The translations under genes and the position numbers were made by a program. Below, piece by piece: positions 27,087-35,772 of a stretch of 35,772 nt of DNA (positions are counted from its first letter, which is position 1; every line of letters starts with the position of its first letter). A model generated the notes under the pieces. That model saw only the letters and a list, made by a program, of their open reading frames with translations, had not been told where the DNA came from and made no database searches. Origin of the DNA: an uncultured Cycloclasticus sp. (lineage in GTDB: Bacteria; Pseudomonadota; Gammaproteobacteria; Methylococcales; Cycloclasticaceae); contig CAJXOJ010000004.1 in assembly GCA_913057515.1 (NCBI GenBank), forward strand, positions 1-35,772, written 5' to 3'.

Positions 27087-29681
27087 ATGTCTAAGCTCGT
27101 AAAAGAAACCATCCCTGTCAATATTGAAGACGAAATGCGTCAGTCATACTTAGACTACGCGATGAGTGTTATTGTTGGTCGAGCCTTGCCAGATGTGCGT
27201 GATGGCTTGAAGCCAGTGCATCGTAGAGTATTATTTGCAATGAATGTGTTGGGTAATGACTGGAATAAGCCCTATAAAAAGTCTGCACGTATTGTTGGTG
27301 ATGTGATTGGTAAATATCACCCGCATGGTGATACCGCTGTTTATGACACCATCGTTCGTATGGCGCAACCTTTTTCAATGCGCCACATGTTGGTGGACGG
27401 GCAAGGTAACTTTGGCTCGGTGGATGGTGATTCGGCCGCTGCGATGCGTTATACCGAAATCAGGATGTCTAAGCTGTCACATGAAATGCTGGCGGACCTA
27501 GATAAAGAAACGGTCGACTTTACTGCTAACTATGATGAGTCTGAGTATGAGCCCAGTGTTCTGCCAGCGCGTGTGCCTTTATTATTGGTGAATGGCTCAT
27601 CAGGTATCGCGGTGGGCATGGCGACGAACATTCCCCCTCATAACCTAGCTGAAGTAACATCGGCATGTTTATTATTAATTGATAATCCAGAAGCGACAAT
27701 AGATCAACTGATGGAGTGTATACCTGGGCCTGACTTTCCAACAGCCGGTATTATTAATGGAGCAAGCGGTATACGCGAGGCGTATGAAACCGGGCGAGGT
27801 AAAATTTATTTGCGTGCGAGGTATCACGTAGAAGGTGAGGAAAGTTCAAATAGCAAGCTGTCAATTGTAGTAACTGAATTGCCGTATCAAGTGAATAAAG
27901 CGCGCTTGATGGAAAAAATTGCTCACCTTGTTAAAGATGGGAAAATAGAAGGTATTTCCGGCCTACGTGACGAGTCTGATAAGGATGGTATGCGCATGGT
28001 GATTGAGCTGAAACGTGGTGAAGTGCCTGAAGTCGTTATTAATAACTTGTACCAGCATACGCAGCTACAAAATGTTTTTGGTATCAATATGGTGGCCTTA
28101 ATTGATGGCCGACCTAAGTGCCTGAATCTTAAGCAAATACTGAATGCTTTTATTGATCACCGAAGAGAAGTAGTGGTGCGTAGAACGATTTACGATTTAC
28201 GTAAAGCCCGTGAACGTGCGCATACTTTAGAAGGTTTGGCAGTTGCTTTGTCGAATATTGATGAAATGATCGCGATGATAAAAGCAGCGAAGACCCCTGC
28301 TGAAGCGAAAGTCAGTTTGCTAGCGGCATCATGGCAGCCGGGATTGGTATCTGAATTATTATCTAAAGCCGACTCGAGTCGCTCTCGTCCAGATAAGTTA
28401 GAACATCAGCATGGCTTGGTGGATGGCTCTTATCATCTATCACCTGCTCAGGCACAAGCTATTTTAGAGCTGCGTTTGCATCGTTTGACTGGTCTTGAAC
28501 AAGATAAGATTCTACAAGAGTATAAAGATCTTCTAATCGTAATCGATGATTTGCTTGATATTCTGGCGAATAGAGTGCGTTTGATGTCTGTTATCAGTGA
28601 TGAATTGAAAAAACTGATTGAAGAGTATCAAGAAGACCGTAGAACGGAAATTGTTGACAGGTTCTTGAATTTAACCGCTGAAGATTTGATTACCGAAGAA
28701 GATATGGTAGTCACTTTATCGCATGAAGGTTATGTAAAATCACAACCGCTGACCTCCTATACAGCACAGCGTAGAGGTGGAAAGGGTAAGACGGCGGCGA
28801 ATACCAAGAACGAGGACTTTATTGATAAGTTGTTTATTGCGAACACGCATGACACCGTTTTGTGTTTCTCCAGTAAAGGTAAGGTGTATTGGTTGCGTGT
28901 ATTTAATTTACCAGTGGCGAGCAGAGTGGCAAGGGGTAAACCTATCGTCAACCTCTTGCCGTTGGAAAGTGATGAGCGAATTAATGCCATTTTGCCTATT
29001 CGAGAGTTTAATGAAGATGAGTTTATCTTCATGGCGACCGAGTCGGGAACCGTGAAAAAGACCCTGATCAAAGAGTTTGAAAAACCCCGAGCAAACGGCA
29101 AAATAGCGATCGATTTGCGTGATGATGATACCCTTGTGGGTGTGGCTGTCACCGATGGTGAAAAGGACGTCATGCTGTTTGCGAGCTCAGGCAAAGTGGC
29201 AAGCTTTAAAGAAGCCGATGTTAGGGTGATGGGTCGAACAGCGACGGGTGTACGTGGAATGCGCTTGAAAGAGGAAGAGCGAATCATCTCGTTAATTATC
29301 TCAGAACCAGGCACCGTTTTAACACTCACTGAAAATGGCTATGGTAAACGTACACAGATTGAAGAGTACCCGATTCATAAGCGCGGTGGTCAAGGCGTTA
29401 TTGCTATGCAAACTAGCGAGCGTAATGGTGGGCTAGTGGGCGCAGTGTTAGTGGATGATACTGACGAGCTTATGTTGATAACCGATGGCGGTACGCTTGT
29501 TAGAACGCATACCAACGAAATTTCTATTTTGGGTAGAAATACACAAGGTGTACGTGTGATTCGACCAGGTAAGAATGAAAAAGTTATTGGCTTAGATCGT
29601 ATAGCGCGTTTAGAAGATGAGCATATAGATGAAGAAGGTGAAGATGAAGACGCTTCACCAGCCGAAGAAATCACAGATTAA
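27087..29681 (+). CDS. gyrA: DNA gyrase subunit A
   Basis: An 864-residue subunit of the A2B2 gyrase that introduces negative supercoils. The winged-helix domain holds the DNA-cleaving Tyr122 in RYTEIRMS. The quinolone region reads [15 protein letters not shown], with Thr83 and Asp87; Thr83 is the natural residue in Pseudomonas and similar bacteria and is not by itself evidence of resistance. A tower and coiled-coil gate follow. The C-terminal beta-pinwheel opens with the GyrA box QRRGGKG needed for DNA wrapping. The tail is acidic ([14 protein letters not shown]), typical of a regulatory C-terminus. The start has GAGGAG ten bases upstream. serC begins 19 bases later, so gyrA probably heads or feeds the serine/aromatic operon. 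Confidence 0.97.
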   Translation: MSKLVKETIPVNIEDEMRQSYLDYAMSVIVGRALPDVRDGLKPVHRRVLFAMNVLGNDWNKPYKKSARIVGDVIGKYHPHGDTAVYDTIVRMAQPFSMRHMLVDGQGNFGSVDGDSAAAMRYTEIRMSKLSHEMLADLDKETVDFTANYDESEYEPSVLPARVPLLLVNGSSGIAVGMATNIPPHNLAEVTSACLLLIDNPEATIDQLMECIPGPDFPTAGIINGASGIREAYETGRGKIYLRARYHVEGEESSNSKLSIVVTELPYQVNKARLMEKIAHLVKDGKIEGISGLRDESDKDGMRMVIELKRGEVPEVVINNLYQHTQLQNVFGINMVALIDGRPKCLNLKQILNAFIDHRREVVVRRTIYDLRKARERAHTLEGLAVALSNIDEMIAMIKAAKTPAEAKVSLLAASWQPGLVSELLSKADSSRSRPDKLEHQHGLVDGSYHLSPAQAQAILELRLHRLTGLEQDKILQEYKDLLIVIDDLLDILANRVRLMSVISDELKKLIEEYQEDRRTEIVDRFLNLTAEDLITEEDMVVTLSHEGYVKSQPLTSYTAQRRGGKGKTAANTKNEDFIDKLFIANTHDTVLCFSSKGKVYWLRVFNLPVASRVARGKPIVNLLPLESDERINAILPIREFNEDEFIFMATESGTVKKTLIKEFEKPRANGKIAIDLRDDDTLVGVAVTDGEKDVMLFASSGKVASFKEADVRVMGRTATGVRGMRLKEEERIISLIISEPGTVLTLTENGYGKRTQIEEYPIHKRGGQGVIAMQTSERNGGLVGAVLVDDTDELMLITDGGTLVRTHTNEISILGRNTQGVRVIRPGKNEKVIGLDRIARLEDEHIDEEGEDEDASPAEEITD

Positions 29682-29700
29682 TTGTTTTAAGGAGATTTAA

Positions 29701-30783
29701 ATGTCCCGCGTTTATAATTTTAGTGCCGGCCCAGCAGCTGTGCCGTTAGAAGTATTAGAAAAAGCACAAGCTGAAATGCTTGATTGGAATGGCTCAGGCA
29801 TGTCAGTCATGGAAATGAGTCACCGAGGTAAAGAGTTTATTTCCATTGCAGAAAAAGCGGAAACTGATGTAAGGGAGCTGATGAATATACCAGCTAATTA
29901 CAAAGTGCTTTTTCTACAAGGCGGTGCAACAACACAGTTTTCAATGGTGCCGATGAATTTATTGCGTGGTAATGATAAAGCCTGCTACGTCAATACAGGT
30001 GCTTGGGCTAAAAAAGCAATTAAAGAAGCCAAAATACATTGTCATGTACAAGTATCAGCAAGCTCAGAAGATGATAATTTTACCTCTATACCTGCTGTAG
30101 AAAGTTGGAATATAGATCAAGATGCGGCTTATTTACATTACACCAGCAACGAAACGATTGGTGGGGTTGAGTTTCAGACAACGCCGGAAGTGGGTGGAAT
30201 AGATTTAGTGGCAGATATGTCATCAAATATTTTATCCAGAGCAGTTGATGTTAGTAAGTATGGTGTAATTTATGCGGGTGGCCAAAAAAATATGGGGCCA
30301 TCAGGTATTGCACTAACAATTGTTCGTGAAGACTTGATTGGTCATGCGCAAGCAGGCTCACCTTCAATGATGGATTATAAAAACCATGCAGATGCCGACT
30401 CAATGTTTAATACGCCAGCAACCTATAGCTGGTACTTGATGGGCTTGGTTTTTGAGTGGATTAAAGAAAATGGTGGTGTCTCTGCAATTGAAGCGCGCAA
30501 TATCCGTAAGGCGGAAAAATTATACGCCGCCATTGATGGGTCAGACTTTTATGCAAACCCTGTTGAGCTGGCTTCACGTTCTCGAATGAATATTCCATTT
30601 ACCTTGGCAAACTCAGAACTAGATGCGCTGTTTTTAAGTGAGGCAAAGTCAGCTGGTTTGGTTACCTTAAAAGGGCACCGTTCAGTCGGCGGAATGAGAG
30701 CGAGTATTTATAATGCGATGCCAGAAGAAGGTGTAGATGCCTTGATCAGTATGATGGCAGAGTTTGAAAGAACTAAAGCGTAG
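29701..30783 (+). CDS. serC: phosphoserine aminotransferase
   Basis: A 360-residue PLP enzyme converting 3-phosphohydroxypyruvate to phosphoserine with glutamate; it also serves pyridoxal phosphate synthesis. The opening YNFSAGPAAVP and SVMEMSHRGKEF are family marks. Lys196 in GGQKNMGPSG binds PLP. The FLQGGATTQF (71-80) phosphate loop and the C-terminal HRSVGGMRASIYNAMP substrate-binding motif are present. Ribosome site GGAG lies seven bases before the ATG. It follows gyrA closely and precedes serA, so two of the three serine pathway steps are side by side. Confidence 0.96.
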   Translation: MSRVYNFSAGPAAVPLEVLEKAQAEMLDWNGSGMSVMEMSHRGKEFISIAEKAETDVRELMNIPANYKVLFLQGGATTQFSMVPMNLLRGNDKACYVNTGAWAKKAIKEAKIHCHVQVSASSEDDNFTSIPAVESWNIDQDAAYLHYTSNETIGGVEFQTTPEVGGIDLVADMSSNILSRAVDVSKYGVIYAGGQKNMGPSGIALTIVREDLIGHAQAGSPSMMDYKNHADADSMFNTPATYSWYLMGLVFEWIKENGGVSAIEARNIRKAEKLYAAIDGSDFYANPVELASRSRMNIPFTLANSELDALFLSEAKSAGLVTLKGHRSVGGMRASIYNAMPEEGVDALISMMAEFERTKA

Positions 30784-30815
30784 ATAAACAATTAATTAGT
30801 GATAGGTTAACGAAC

Positions 30816-31979
30816 ATGTATAAAATACAAACATTGAATAATATTTCGGTTAAAGGTCTCGAGAAGTTTCCACGAGACACCTATGAAGTAGCTTCAGAAA
30901 TGAAAAATCCGGACGCTTATATGCTTCGTTCTTTAAAGCTACATGATATGGATATTCCTAGCAGTGTAGTGGCGGTTGGCCGTGCTGGAGCGGGTGTTAA
31001 CAATATCCCCATTGAAAAAATGAGCGCCCTTGGTATACCCGTTTTTAATGCGCCTGGTGCGAATGCAAATGCGGTTAAAGAATTGGTACTAACTGGCATG
31101 TTATTAGGCTGTCGTAATATCTGCCAAGCTTGGGAATGTGCTAAAAACCTTGAAGGTGACGATGAGTCAATCAGTAAAGAAGTAGAGCAAGTTAAAAAGA
31201 ATTTTGTCGGTTTCGAATTACCAGGCCGCACCTTAGGTGTGATTGGTTTGGGTGCAATCGGAACATCAGTAGCTAATACCGCTCAAGACTTAGGAATGAA
31301 TGTTGTGGGTTTTGACCCTGCCATTACAGTTGAGCGTGCGTGGCAACTATCATCATCAATAGAGTCGGCTAATACAGTTGATGAGTTACTAGCAAAATCT
31401 GATTTTGTAACGATTCACGTACCTTTTAATGAAGGCACGAAAGATTTAATTAATGCGCGTCGTATTGCTACGATGAATGACAATGCTATTATTTTAAATT
31501 TCTCACGTAATGGGATCGTTAACGATGAAGATGTTGTTGCGGCGCTGGATGCCGGTAAGCTTTATGCTTATATTTGCGACTTCCCAAGTAATTTATTAAA
31601 AGATCACCCGCGCGTTATTACTTTGCCGCATCTAGGTGCCTCTACTGCCGAAGCAGAAGAAAATTGCGCAATTATGATTGCCGATCAGTTGAAAGACTTC
31701 TTGGAAAATGGAAATATCAAAAATTCAGTAAATTTTCCAGCAGTTAAAATGCCAAGAGTAGGCGGTTACCGAATGGCGATTGCCAATTCAAATGTACCAA
31801 ACATGGTCGGTCAAATTTCTAGTATTCTGGCAGAATCAGGCCATAACATATTGGATTTATTAAATAAATCTAGAAACGATTTGGCTTATACCTTGCTGGA
31901 TGTTGACACGGAAATAACCGAAGAGGTTGTTAATCAAATCAAAGCTATTGATGGTGTTCTTTCGGTTAGAACTCTCTAA
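30816..31979 (+). CDS. serA: D-3-phosphoglycerate dehydrogenase, short ACT-containing type
   Basis: A 387-residue NAD-dependent enzyme for the first step of serine synthesis, 3-phosphoglycerate to 3-phosphohydroxypyruvate. The Rossmann motif GVIGLGAIGTSVANTAQ (141-157) and Asp168 end-of-strand acid bind NAD. Catalytic Arg231 (NFSRNGIV) and His272 (LPHLGAST) are present. The catalytic Glu found in E. coli SerA (VFPTEP) is not: the aligned stretch reads DFPSNL, with Asn259 at the Glu place. Sequences of this kind (CDFP/TDFP) recur in a distinct short subfamily, from memory. A C-terminal ACT domain (about 317-387) suggests serine or other amino-acid control. It sits between serC and pheA with a 32-base gap to serC. 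Confidence 0.9.
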   Translation: MYKIQTLNNISVKGLEKFPRDTYEVASEMKNPDAYMLRSLKLHDMDIPSSVVAVGRAGAGVNNIPIEKMSALGIPVFNAPGANANAVKELVLTGMLLGCRNICQAWECAKNLEGDDESISKEVEQVKKNFVGFELPGRTLGVIGLGAIGTSVANTAQDLGMNVVGFDPAITVERAWQLSSSIESANTVDELLAKSDFVTIHVPFNEGTKDLINARRIATMNDNAIILNFSRNGIVNDEDVVAALDAGKLYAYICDFPSNLLKDHPRVITLPHLGASTAEAEENCAIMIADQLKDFLENGNIKNSVNFPAVKMPRVGGYRMAIANSNVPNMVGQISSILAESGHNILDLLNKSRNDLAYTLLDVDTEITEEVVNQIKAIDGVLSVRTL

Positions 31980-31988
31980 GGAGCCTTT

Positions 31989-33074
31989 ATGAGTGTTAAT
32001 GATCCATTATCTGAGTTACGAGATGCTATCGATGAGCTGGATAGTCAATTATTAACACTGTTCAATCAGCGAGCTGATTTGGCAAAAGAGGTAGCAACAG
32101 TTAAGTTGCGTGATGGAGAGTCCGTTGATTTCTACCGGCCTGATCGAGAGGCGTCTGTTTTAAGGCGTGTTAAAGATCACAACCCCGGCCCTTTGAAAGA
32201 TGAACATGTTGCGCGTATTTATCGTGAATTAATGTCTTCATGTTTGGCATTGGAAAAACCGTTAACGGTTGCGTTTCTTGGTCCATCAGGAACGTTTACA
32301 CAAGAAGCGGCATTAAAACATTTTGGACATGCTGTGCATGCAGTTGAAGCGACGACTATCGCGGATATTTTTCATGAAGTTGAAAATGGTGAGGCGCATT
32401 ATGGTGTCGTTCCTGTTGAAAACTCAACCGAAGGTGTTGTTAGTCATACATTGGATACGTTCATGAATTCCTCACTACATATATGTGGCGAGGTTGCGCT
32501 AAGGATACACCATCATCTTTTATCCACTACTGATAAGCTGGATGAAATTAAGGTGGTTTATTCGCACCAGCAGTCTTTAGGTCAGTGCCGACAATGGTTG
32601 ATGAGCCATCTATCAGGGGTTGAAACAGTTGCCGTTAGCAGTAATGCTGAAGCGGCTCGGCTGGCTAACGAAGAAGAGGGCGCAGCGGCTATTGCCGGTG
32701 AAATTGCGTCAGATATTTATCAATTAAATAGATTGGCCAGTAATATCGAAGATGAGTCGAATAACACCACTCGATTCTTAGTCATTGGTGAGCAAGAAGT
32801 CCCACCCAGTGGCGACGATAAAACTAGCATGATGATTTCTACTAAGAATATAGCGGGTGCATTGCAAGGTGTACTGGCGCCATTTGCATATGCAGGTATC
32901 AGTTTAAATAAAATTGAGTCAAGGCCATCCAGGCAGGCAGCTTGGGATTATGTTTTTTTTGTGGATATTGACGGTCATAAAGATGATGAAAAGGTGGCCA
33001 CGGTGATGCAAGAACTATTGCCTAATGTCAATCTATTAAAAGTATTAGGATCTTATCCAAAAGCTGTTATTTAG
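31989..33074 (+). CDS. pheA: bifunctional chorismate mutase / prephenate dehydratase (P-protein)
   Basis: A 361-residue enzyme taking chorismate to prephenate and then to phenylpyruvate, for phenylalanine. The AroQ-type chorismate mutase domain covers 1-90, with Arg11, Arg28 and Lys39 at the expected catalytic places. Prephenate dehydratase spans about 92-270, with FLGPSGTFTQEAA, the VPVENSTEGVV loop and the catalytic NNTTRF motif (258-263). An ACT regulatory domain follows to the end and carries ESRPSR (310-315), the phenylalanine-binding feedback site. Ribosome site AAGGAG overlaps the end of serA, nine bases apart, so translation is close-coupled. Confidence 0.96.
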   Translation: MSVNDPLSELRDAIDELDSQLLTLFNQRADLAKEVATVKLRDGESVDFYRPDREASVLRRVKDHNPGPLKDEHVARIYRELMSSCLALEKPLTVAFLGPSGTFTQEAALKHFGHAVHAVEATTIADIFHEVENGEAHYGVVPVENSTEGVVSHTLDTFMNSSLHICGEVALRIHHHLLSTTDKLDEIKVVYSHQQSLGQCRQWLMSHLSGVETVAVSSNAEAARLANEEEGAAAIAGEIASDIYQLNRLASNIEDESNNTTRFLVIGEQEVPPSGDDKTSMMISTKNIAGALQGVLAPFAYAGISLNKIESRPSRQAAWDYVFFVDIDGHKDDEKVATVMQELLPNVNLLKVLGSYPKAVI

Positions 33075-33108
33075 AGCGTGTTTGGTTAAGTTTTCCTTAA
33101 ATTAATTT

Positions 33109-34248
33109 ATGATGAATATGTCTAAAGAGAATCTTTTTTGCGATTTAGCGTTTGAGCCAATTAATGGCTTGTTTCCGTATCAGCCGGGTAAGCCCATTGA
33201 TGAACTTCAGCGGGAATTAGGTCTTAAAAACATTATTAAACTGGCGTCAAATGAAAATCCTCTGGGTCCTAGTGAGAAGGTTAAAAAAGCCGTGCATGAT
33301 GCCTTAGGTGATATGTCGTTATACCCAGATGGCAATGGCTTTTATTTGAAGAAAGCGCTGTCTGAAAAGTTGGGCCTTCCTAGCAGTATGATCACCTTAG
33401 GGAATGGTTCGAATGACGTGCTCGATGTTATTGCACGAGTATTTTTAACAACAGGGCGTGAATGTGTTTATTCAGAATATTCATTTGTTGTATATGCGAT
33501 TGCCACACAATCAGTAGGTGCTACGGCTAAAGTAGCGAAGTCTTTTCCCGTTGGTTCAGCCGGTGAATATGGGCATGACTTAGCCGCTATGGAACAGCTT
33601 GTTGGTGAAAAAACGTCGGTTATTTTTATTGCTAATCCAAATAACCCAACAGGAACATGGATTGAACCCGATGAGCTTGAAGGATTTATAAAAAAGATAC
33701 CGAGTCACGTTATCGTGGTGGTGGATGAGGCTTATGGCGAATATCTTGAGCAAAAGAATTGTGTTGATACGACTAAATGGTTGGCAAGATACCCAAACCT
33801 TATTATCACAAGAACCTTTTCAAAAGCTTATGGCTTGGCTGGTTTAAGGATTGGGTATGCAGTTAGCCACCCTGATATTGCTGATTTACTTAATCGGGTA
33901 AGACATCCTTTTAACGTGAATTCACTTGGTTTAGTAGCGGCTGAAGCTGCCTTGAATGACGAGGCGTATATTGATAAAAGTCGCAAACTTAATCAGCAAG
34001 GGTTAGATCAACTATCAGTGGGCTTTAAAAAACTAGGGTTGAACTATATTCCTTCTATTGGAAATTTTATCTCGGTTAATGTTGGAGAGAAAGCAGGCGA
34101 TATTTATACAAAACTGCTACATGAAGGTGTGATTGTACGGCCAATATCCGCATATAAAATGCCGCAGCACTTAAGAGTGTCGGTGGGTTTGCAGAGCGAA
34201 AATGATGTATTTTTGAGTGCTCTTAAAAGAGTCATGCAAGATGTTTAA
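33109..34248 (+). CDS. hisC: histidinol-phosphate / aromatic aminotransferase (HisC type)
   Basis: A 379-residue PLP fold-type I enzyme of the HisC family. SNENPLGPS (47-55), YPDGNG (72-77), NPNNPTG (176-182), Asp206 and Tyr209 in VVDEAYGEY and the PLP lysine Lys239 in TFSKAYGLAGLRIGYA are all present. The assigned reaction is imidazole-acetol phosphate with glutamate in histidine synthesis. Here the gene lies between pheA and tyrA, so a main role in transaminating phenylpyruvate and hydroxyphenylpyruvate (or arogenate formation) is likely; HisC proteins often do both. The start is uncertain: ATGs at 33109, 33112 and 33118 are in frame and no good ribosome site is seen. It overlaps tyrA by eight bases. 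Confidence 0.88.
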   Translation: MMNMSKENLFCDLAFEPINGLFPYQPGKPIDELQRELGLKNIIKLASNENPLGPSEKVKKAVHDALGDMSLYPDGNGFYLKKALSEKLGLPSSMITLGNGSNDVLDVIARVFLTTGRECVYSEYSFVVYAIATQSVGATAKVAKSFPVGSAGEYGHDLAAMEQLVGEKTSVIFIANPNNPTGTWIEPDELEGFIKKIPSHVIVVVDEAYGEYLEQKNCVDTTKWLARYPNLIITRTFSKAYGLAGLRIGYAVSHPDIADLLNRVRHPFNVNSLGLVAAEAALNDEAYIDKSRKLNQQGLDQLSVGFKKLGLNYIPSIGNFISVNVGEKAGDIYTKLLHEGVIVRPISAYKMPQHLRVSVGLQSENDVFLSALKRVMQDV

Positions 34249-35110
34249 AAAAATCTGCATTATCGGTGTTGGGTTAATAGGTGGCTCAATAGCTAAAGCC
34301 TCAAAAAAACATAAATTATGTGCTGATATTGTTGGTGTTGGTCGTCATGAGGAAAAGTTACAAAAGGCACTTCAATTAAACGTTATTGATCGTTATGAGT
34401 TATCAATTGCTGAGGCGGTAAAAGGTGCCGATATTGTGGTTATTTGTTCGCCAGTAGGTTCTTTTGAATCAATCTTTCAAGAGCTGAAAGGTACATGGTC
34501 GAAGGATTGTTTATATACCGATGTTGGCAGCACCAAGGGCAGTGTGTTAAGTGCTTTAATAGACGTGTTTGGTGAAGTGCCAGCTAATTACGTGCCTGCG
34601 CACCCCATTGCAGGCTCTGAAAATAATGGCGTGGAAGCAGCCAGTGACAGTTTGTTTGATGGTAAGCGCAGTATTTTGACGCCGGTTGAGCAAACAAGTC
34701 AGCGTTTTGTTGAAATATCAACAGCATGGTGGCAGTCATTGGGGGCTATCGTTTCTACTATGACACCTCAACATCATGATGAAGTGTTTGCAGCGACGAG
34801 TCACCTGCCTCATGTGTTAGCTTTTTCATTGGTAGAAGTGTTAAAAAACAAACAAGATGATCGTGAAATTTTTGAATATGCCGCAGGTGGTTTTAAAGAT
34901 TTTACACGTATCGCCTCAAGTGACCCAGAAATGTGGGCAGATATTTGTTTGGCGAACGGGCCTGAATTGACGAAGACGATGATGGAGCTTGAACAACTTA
35001 ACCAAAAAATAGCCTCGTTAATTTCAACGAAAGATAAACAAGGGTTGCTGGAAATATTTAAATCAGCGCAAGGCGCGCGTGAGTATTTTTTAAGCCTGCA
35101 AAACAAGTAA
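34241..35110 (+). CDS. tyrA: prephenate / arogenate dehydrogenase
   Basis: A 289-residue dehydrogenase that oxidatively decarboxylates prephenate (or arogenate) to make the tyrosine precursor. The Rossmann motif is GVGLIGGSIAKA (9-20). The strand end reads VGVGRHEEK: a Gly sits where NAD-specific enzymes have an acid, with Arg36 next, a pattern that hints at NADP use. His121 in HPIAGSE and His188 in SHLPH are the family's active-site histidines. There is no chorismate mutase or ACT domain, so it is the monofunctional form. I take the ATG at 34241 rather than an upstream GTG at 34217, because the MFKKICIIGVG start is typical. It overlaps hisC by eight bases and precedes aroA by six. Confidence 0.92.
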   Translation: MFKKICIIGVGLIGGSIAKASKKHKLCADIVGVGRHEEKLQKALQLNVIDRYELSIAEAVKGADIVVICSPVGSFESIFQELKGTWSKDCLYTDVGSTKGSVLSALIDVFGEVPANYVPAHPIAGSENNGVEAASDSLFDGKRSILTPVEQTSQRFVEISTAWWQSLGAIVSTMTPQHHDEVFAATSHLPHVLAFSLVEVLKNKQDDREIFEYAAGGFKDFTRIASSDPEMWADICLANGPELTKTMMELEQLNQKIASLISTKDKQGLLEIFKSAQGAREYFLSLQNK

Positions 35111-35116
35111 AATTAA

Positions 35117-35772
35117 ATGAATAAAATGATCTCTGGCCCAAGTAATGGGTTAACTGGCAAATTCCGTGTTCCTGGTGATAAATCAATCTCTCATCGTTCC
35201 GTTATGCTTGGTAGTTTGGCTGAAGGCGTAACAGAGGTAAGTGGTTTTTTAGAGGCAGAAGATGCCTTGGCTACCTTAAAAGCGTTTGAAGATATGGGCG
35301 TTAAAATTGAGCGACTGGGTGAAGGTCGGCTACGCATACATGGTGTCGGTTTACATGGACTAGTTGCGCCTAAGAATGATTTGTATGTAGGTAATTCAGG
35401 TACCTCAATGCGTTTGTTATCCGGTATTTTGGCGGGTCAGACATTTGATAGCGTGTTGGTGGGTGATGCTTCGTTGACAAAACGCCCTATGCGTCGAGTG
35501 TTGGACCCCTTAGCATTGATGGGCGCTACCGTTGAAAGCACAGATAAAGGCACATCACCGTTAAGAATACAAGCAGGTGTACCTTTAAGGGGAATCCATT
35601 ATGAGATGCCGATGGGGAGTGCTCAAGTTAAGTCTTGTTTGCTGTTAGCAGGTTTGTATGCGAACGGAACGACAACAGTGGTTGAGCCAGCGGTCACAAG
35701 AGATCATACAGAGCGAATGTTAAAGGGGTTTGGCTATGAGGTTAAAACTGAAGGAAATTCAGTATCACTTCA
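35117..35772 (+). CDS. aroA: 3-phosphoshikimate 1-carboxyvinyltransferase (EPSP synthase), N-terminal part
   Basis: The first 218 codons of aroA; the gene runs off the window. EPSP synthase joins PEP to shikimate 3-phosphate, the step before chorismate. Visible motifs are PGDKSISHRSVMLGSLAEG (Lys and Arg for both substrates), NSGTSMRLLSG (the PEP and glyphosate loop, with its Gly kept), GDASLTKRPMRRVLDPL and SAQVKS. The wording is closer to the class II (CP4-like) set than to E. coli AroA, but class I and II cannot be settled from half a protein. It begins six bases after tyrA and ends the visible aromatic operon; cmk and rpsA often follow in this lineage but lie outside the window. Confidence 0.95.
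   Translation, partial: MNKMISGPSNGLTGKFRVPGDKSISHRSVMLGSLAEGVTEVSGFLEAEDALATLKAFEDMGVKIERLGEGRLRIHGVGLHGLVAPKNDLYVGNSGTSMRLLSGILAGQTFDSVLVGDASLTKRPMRRVLDPLALMGATVESTDKGTSPLRIQAGVPLRGIHYEMPMGSAQVKSCLLLAGLYANGTTTVVEPAVTRDHTERMLKGFGYEVKTEGNSVSL

Noticed and set aside
27333-27347. Thr83 in GyrA as a quinolone-resistance change
   Set aside because: Thr at this place is the wild-type residue in Pseudomonas and several other gammaproteobacteria, so it is not evidence of acquired resistance.
28757-29329. 190-residue minus-strand frame within gyrA
   Set aside because: Antisense to the conserved GyrA pinwheel domain, with no motifs and no ribosome site.
34217-34240. GTG start extending TyrA by eight residues
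   Set aside because: The added residues precede the normal start of the Rossmann strand, and the ATG at 34241 gives the standard N-terminus.

Overview
This window is a piece of a gammaproteobacterial chromosome, almost entirely housekeeping genes. The supporting order is smc-zipA-ligA (ZipA is a gammaproteobacterial division protein) and gyrA-serC-serA-pheA-hisC-tyrA-aroA. Other supporting genes are mltF, uup and a sigma-32 controlled htpG. The DNA is moderately AT-rich. The mix of tandem phasins, a Calvin-type class II aldolase and large c-di-GMP enzymes would suit a marine Thiotrichales-like lineage (Methylophaga/Cycloclasticus type). That placement is an impression from family resemblance, not a computed result. 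I see no insertion sequence, prophage, integrase, CRISPR array or rRNA operon.

Layout. 1-5.6 kb: the 3' end of tadA and an alpha/beta hydrolase, converging on a leftward set: mltF, class II fructose-bisphosphate aldolase, two paralogous phasins and pyrF. 5.8-10.2 kb: one 1470-residue membrane sensor. It joins a histidine kinase, a degenerate receiver, a good receiver, an HPt domain, a third receiver, GGDEF and EAL. This is the most interesting protein here, because a whole phosphorelay and its c-di-GMP output lie in one chain. 10.3-14.8 kb: a YqiA-like esterase, a Cys-rich DUF2797 protein, a CinA-like protein whose C-terminal deamidase half is eroded, and the ABC-F ATPase Uup. Then comes tRNA-Ser(GGA).

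15.3-19.3 kb: a leftward BASS-family transporter and rightward htpG with a near-perfect sigma-32 promoter. A strong shared terminator separates htpG from a leftward secreted His/Tyr-rich protein, whose Shine-Dalgarno sequence is buried in a long leader hairpin. Leftward queF follows. 19.4-26.8 kb: the rightward chromosome and division cluster smc-zipA-ligA, ending in a diguanylate cyclase. 27.1-35.8 kb: gyrA with its own promoter, then serC-serA-pheA-hisC-tyrA-aroA with short gaps or overlaps. This run covers serine synthesis, chorismate to phenylalanine and tyrosine, and the EPSP synthase step. The window ends inside aroA.

No intergenic gap exceeds 300 bases. The longest are 14988-15274 and 26826-27086. 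In the first I see nothing beyond the end of the tRNA gene. The second holds the gyrA promoter.
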